From Paracidovorax avenae ATCC 19860 (GTDB taxonomy: Bacteria > Pseudomonadota > Gammaproteobacteria > Burkholderiales > Burkholderiaceae_C), in the NCBI RefSeq assembly GCF_000176855.2, contig NC_015138.1, positions 4,712,001-4,776,000 of the forward strand: a stretch of 64,000 bases of DNA, given 5' to 3'. Under the pieces are notes generated by a model that worked only from the letters and a program-made list of their open reading frames with translations, was not told the origin of the DNA and did no database searches. The position numbers were made by a program, and so were the translations under genes. Shown in pieces: positions 61,031-64,000 of the stretch. How positions within the stretch are numbered: position 1 is the stretch's first letter; the number at the start of each line of letters is the position of its first letter.

Positions 61031-62473
61031 TCAGAACTCCGCGTGCAGCCGTACCGAGAAAATATCCACCGGACCGCGGTCGCGGTTGTAGCCCGGGTTC
61101 TGGATGCGCTGGGCGCCCAGCGACACGGCCGACTGCAGCGCACCGGCGGCCGTCTGCACCGGCGGCATGGCCACGCGGTAATACACCTCCCAGACCCGCT
61201 CCCTGCCATAGTTCAACGCGCCGTCGCCCAGGAAGGCGCCCTGCCCGCCGGCCGCGAGGTAGTCGCGGTGGCTGCCGGACAATCCATTCACCGCCAGGGC
61301 CGCGCCCATGCGGTCCGCCGGCCGCCCCCAGGCCGCGCCGGACCACTGGCCGCCCACCGACAGTTGCCGGTCGATCTCGGTGAACGCGTACGTTTCCTGG
61401 CGGCCACTGCTGCGGCCCGCACGCACGAACACGCCGGCATCCTCACCCAGCGGCGCCTCCAGGGTCACGGCCCAGCCGGTCTTGGTCTGCAGCCGGCGCA
61501 CCGCGCCCACGTCCGGCACCGTGCCGGTCGCCTGCCCGAGCGCCACCGCATCGTCGAAGGCCCCCATCACCGCCCGGTTGCGGAACCACAGCACGCGACC
61601 GCGTAGCGGGCCCGCCGGCAGCGCCACGGGCAGGTTCGACTCGGCCTCGATCTGGTCGCCGTAGTGGCGCAGCCAGGCGCGGTCGAGCTTCGGCCCGTTG
61701 GATTCGCGGGGCTGCAGCCCCCGGCCGCCGCGCACGGCCCACTGCGGCGTGCGGTACTCGAGGATGCCGGCCCAGGTGTAGCCGCGCGCATCGGCGGCGT
61801 AATCCCATGGCCCCGGCGCCAGGAACGACCAGTTGAAGAACTGCTCGCGCGGGTCCTTGGCATAGGGGTTCGGATCGAAGTAATCCAGCAGCGAAACGTT
61901 GCCCAGCACCAGCGTCCAGCGGCGCGCGGTGGCCGTGCCGCCCATCTCGTTGAAATCCGCGTCGATCTTCTCCGTTTCGCCGCCCGCGTTCCAGCGCTGC
62001 AGCAGGAAGAGCCGCGCGCGGTAGGCCTTGAGCTGCGCCCCGGAAGAGCGCGCCAGTTCGCCGTTCGAGAGCCCGCCCGCCCCCGTCAGGCGCGACAGCG
62101 GCACGCCCTGCGCGGCCTCCGGGTTGAAGTGCAGCTGCCCCCCTTCCCAGGGCCGCACCGCCAGGTCGGCCGTGGCGGTGAAGGAATACGAGCGCTCGCG
62201 CGTGGGCACCAGGCTGTTCGGGCCGGTGTAGGCCGCATCGAAGGCCGGCTTGCGCTGCCAGACATAGGTGGTCTGGGCGTGCAGGGCCACGCGCGGCTCG
62301 GCGGAGGAGTCACCATCCTCTGCTGCTGCGGCGGCCGCGGGCGCAGCGGCGGGGGAGTCGTCCGGGGCCGCGGCCCAGGCTCCGGCGGCGGGGATGGCCA
62401 GCAAGGCGGCGGTCAGGAACGGAACGCGGAAACGGGCCGGCGCGGGAAAGGACAGGGGCAGGAAGCTACGCAT
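61031..62473 (-). CDS. OprB-like carbohydrate-selective porin
   Basis: 480 aa. A signal peptide ends at AGAWAAAPDD, followed by a low-complexity Ala-rich stretch and then a beta-barrel: VALHAQTTYVWQRKPAFDAAY, YSFTATADLAVRPWEGGQLHFNPEA, GVPLSRLTGAGGLSNGE and a final strand GPVDIFSVRLHAEF ending in Phe. This is the pattern of the OprB-like family (PF04966-type), which allows sugar diffusion in pseudomonads. It converges with a 12-bp gap on the hybrid kinase gene, so its transport substrate cannot be guessed from neighbours. Confidence 0.85.
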   Translation of the reverse strand: MRSFLPLSFPAPARFRVPFLTAALLAIPAAGAWAAAPDDSPAAAPAAAAAAEDGDSSAEPRVALHAQTTYVWQRKPAFDAAYTGPNSLVPTRERSYSFTATADLAVRPWEGGQLHFNPEAAQGVPLSRLTGAGGLSNGELARSSGAQLKAYRARLFLLQRWNAGGETEKIDADFNEMGGTATARRWTLVLGNVSLLDYFDPNPYAKDPREQFFNWSFLAPGPWDYAADARGYTWAGILEYRTPQWAVRGGRGLQPRESNGPKLDRAWLRHYGDQIEAESNLPVALPAGPLRGRVLWFRNRAVMGAFDDAVALGQATGTVPDVGAVRRLQTKTGWAVTLEAPLGEDAGVFVRAGRSSGRQETYAFTEIDRQLSVGGQWSGAAWGRPADRMGAALAVNGLSGSHRDYLAAGGQGAFLGDGALNYGRERVWEVYYRVAMPPVQTAAGALQSAVSLGAQRIQNPGYNRDRGPVDIFSVRLHAEF

Positions 62474-62559
62474 GGGCCGGCATTCTGGCAGCGCCCGGCG
62501 GCACGGCCGTGTCGGCCGGCCCCGGTGTGACTCGGCCGCCACACTGCCGGGCAGGAAAG

Positions 62560-63381
62560 TCAGCGCAGGGGCCGGCGCGGGGGCAGGCCCGCAGAGGCGC
62601 TAGACGACACCGGAACGCCACCGATGGACCGCTCGGGCGCCAGCGGGGTGCCGGCTGCGGGAGCCTCTGCAGCCGGTCCGGAAGCCGTGGCGGGGACCTG
62701 TGCTGCGTCCTTGCCAGGGACCGCCGTGGCCTCGGGCGCCGAAGCCGGTGCCGCAGGCGCACCGGCAGGCGCCGCAACCCGGCCGGACAGCGAACGCTTC
62801 CATGCGCCGATCACTACCTCGTTCACGAACGCCCGGTCCAGCCAGAGCCAGACCAGGATCGGCGCGAGCGTGGGCACTACCAGCGAGCCCAGCTGGTAGC
62901 CATAGACCAGGGCCTCCATCTGCCACTGCGCCACGCGCAGCGTGCGCACGTCGAACTGCGCCGTCAGCAGCAGTTGCATCAGCAGTTGCATGCACAGGCT
63001 GAAGGCCTGCAGCGGCAGCAGCAGCGCATAGCCGGCCAGCGCGCGCACCGTGCGCCCGGGCCCGCGCGCGGCCAGGAGCAGCGCCAGGAAGATCGGCAGC
63101 CCGTAGGCGTAGCGGCCCGGGTCGGATTCGAGGGTGATCTCCACCGGCTGGTTGCCCGTCTGGGGCGTGGCGATGGCCACCGAGGTGTCCACCTCCAGCC
63201 GCCCGGGGGCGAGCCGCGCCTCGCGCACCCAGCCGGGGGCCGTGCGCTCCAGCGCCACGCCGGCCACCATGCCGGCGGGGTAGGACGTCCAGGGCGACAC
63301 CCGCGTCCACGCGAGCGTGAGCACGACGACCCCGATGAAGAGGCCGATGACGAAGGCCTTCAGGCTGGCGGCGCGGCGCAT
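62560..63381 (-). CDS. Exosortase H-associated membrane protein
   Basis: 273 aa. An N-terminal helix (FVIGLFIGVVVLTLAWTRV) is followed by a periplasmic segment of about 80 residues and three or four more helices (GLPIFLALLLAARG, LAGYALLLPLQAFSLCMQLLMQL, LGSLVVPTLAPILVWLWLDRAF). The C-terminal ~75 residues are an Ala/Pro-rich tail. Its place 15 bp downstream of xrtH on the same strand matches the partner gene commonly found with exosortase H. Its exact job in sorting is unknown. Confidence 0.85.
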   Translation of the reverse strand: MRRAASLKAFVIGLFIGVVVLTLAWTRVSPWTSYPAGMVAGVALERTAPGWVREARLAPGRLEVDTSVAIATPQTGNQPVEITLESDPGRYAYGLPIFLALLLAARGPGRTVRALAGYALLLPLQAFSLCMQLLMQLLLTAQFDVRTLRVAQWQMEALVYGYQLGSLVVPTLAPILVWLWLDRAFVNEVVIGAWKRSLSGRVAAPAGAPAAPASAPEATAVPGKDAAQVPATASGPAAEAPAAGTPLAPERSIGGVPVSSSASAGLPPRRPLR

Positions 63382-63396
63382 CGCGGTCGCGCTGCC

Positions 63397-63939
63397 TCAG
63401 GCCAGGGCCGCGGCCGGGGGCGTGGCCGGCGGCGCGCCCGGGCCGGGCGGGGAGCCGGCGGACGGCTTGCTGCCCGCGCGCACCCACAGCAGCCAGACGA
63501 TAAGCACGTCCACCATGATCAGCGCCTGCCAGAGGTACTCGTGCGCGAAATTGAACACCGTCGTGCTCCACTGGCCCAGGTAGAACAGGCTGATCACCCG
63601 CACGATGTTGAGCGCCTGCACCGCCACGAAGCCCGCCGCCAGCCCGACCAGCTTGTGCCGCCAGGTGGAGGGGAACGCCATCACCGCCGCGAACAGCACG
63701 ATGCAGGCCTCTATCCCGTTGCAGCCCGCCTCGATCGACACGCCGAAGCCTGTCTGGTGGTTCCACAGCACCTTGCCCGCCGCCGCGGCCGAGCTGTCGA
63801 ACCACATCACCATCGTCGCGCAGATGCGCGCGAGCAGCGCCGTCCACGGCAGCACCAGGTGCTCCTGCACCCAGTTGAGCATGTTGATGCCGAACAGGGT
63901 GAGCTGGAGGGTGAGGAAGATGAGGAAGAAGCGCAGCAT
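63397..63939 (-). CDS. xrtH: Exosortase H (IPTLxxWG-CTERM-specific)
   Basis: 180 aa integral-membrane cysteine transpeptidase-like protein. The catalytic triad of exosortases is visible: Cys73 in IEAGCNGIEACIVL, Arg114 in NIVRVISLFYLG and His133 in FNFAHEYLW. About five hydrophobic segments are predicted. It should recognise IPTLSQWG-type C-terminal signals, present on the DUF11 protein at 53975-57664. The Pro-rich C-terminal tail (about 158-180) is unusual but not in the active region. The start at 63939 gives the normal length. Confidence 0.93.
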   Translation of the reverse strand: MLRFFLIFLTLQLTLFGINMLNWVQEHLVLPWTALLARICATMVMWFDSSAAAAGKVLWNHQTGFGVSIEAGCNGIEACIVLFAAVMAFPSTWRHKLVGLAAGFVAVQALNIVRVISLFYLGQWSTTVFNFAHEYLWQALIMVDVLIVWLLWVRAGSKPSAGSPPGPGAPPATPPAAALA

Positions 63940-64000
63940 GGCGTGGGGCTCCGCGGAGGGGGTGGGGATCGCTGCGCATTATCCGGGAGCGTTGGGGAGC

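Overview
This is about 64 kb of GC-rich (roughly two-thirds GC) chromosomal DNA from a beta-proteobacterium, most likely a plant-associated Acidovorax/Paracidovorax of the Comamonadaceae. The clues are several Bug-type solute-binding proteins, an IPTL-CTERM/exosortase H pair, catabolic clusters for aromatic acids, a Comamonadaceae-type interspersed repeat, and a textbook plant-inducible-promoter (PIP) box in front of an unrecognised gene. I see no rRNA, tRNA, CRISPR array, transposase or phage gene.

Layout. 1-1441: tail of an accessory locus with a DUF6402-type gene, a small membrane protein, and a partial, frameshifted tandem copy of that pair. 1805-9587: housekeeping genes (ybeY, dtd, a cation efflux protein, a DbpA-type helicase, AMP nucleosidase) around a GntR-Bug-amidohydrolase operon. 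9616-10806: a diguanylate cyclase. 10855-20309: a gamma-resorcylate/resorcinol catabolic region with porin, MFS transporter, decarboxylase, hydroxyquinol 1,2-dioxygenase, maleylacetate reductase, LysR and MarR regulators, and a two-component flavin monooxygenase. Together these genes would convert 2,6-dihydroxybenzoate through resorcinol, hydroxyquinol and maleylacetate to beta-ketoadipate. 20355-22113: a DUF4189 protein and an amidase/periplasmic-partner pair that looks like an effector-immunity module. 22110-29642: a fructose PTS operon (fruB-fruK-fruA plus a shikimate-dehydrogenase-like gene) with a divergent LacI-type regulator and two matching operators.

29666-36330: the PIP-box gene (candidate type III effector), an HscC-type Hsp70 coupled to an unusual J-like/TonB/TolA-like fusion, and a subtilase-like secreted protein with a substituted catalytic triad. 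36589-41791: purT, an azoreductase-YciI-hydrolase operon with a divergent LysR gene, and a 3-hydroxyacyl-CoA dehydrogenase. 41785-48369: an IclR-associated cluster ending in an HpaH/HpaI-type lower meta-cleavage route but with no visible ring-cleavage dioxygenase. 48418-49589: ohrR-ohr with a clear OhrR operator and two terminators. 49700-52932: a phosphoesterase and two kinase-like genes, one fused to a UspA-like domain. 53110-63939: an OmpR-type response regulator, a giant DUF11-repeat surface protein ending in IPTL-CTERM, a hybrid histidine kinase, an OprB-like porin, and exosortase H with its membrane partner.

Two sequence-level signals stand out beyond the genes. One is an ~82-110 nt repeat found twice, with compensatory base changes in several stems. 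The other is a 17-nt motif shared by the promoter regions of the response regulator and of the DUF11/hybrid-kinase pair.
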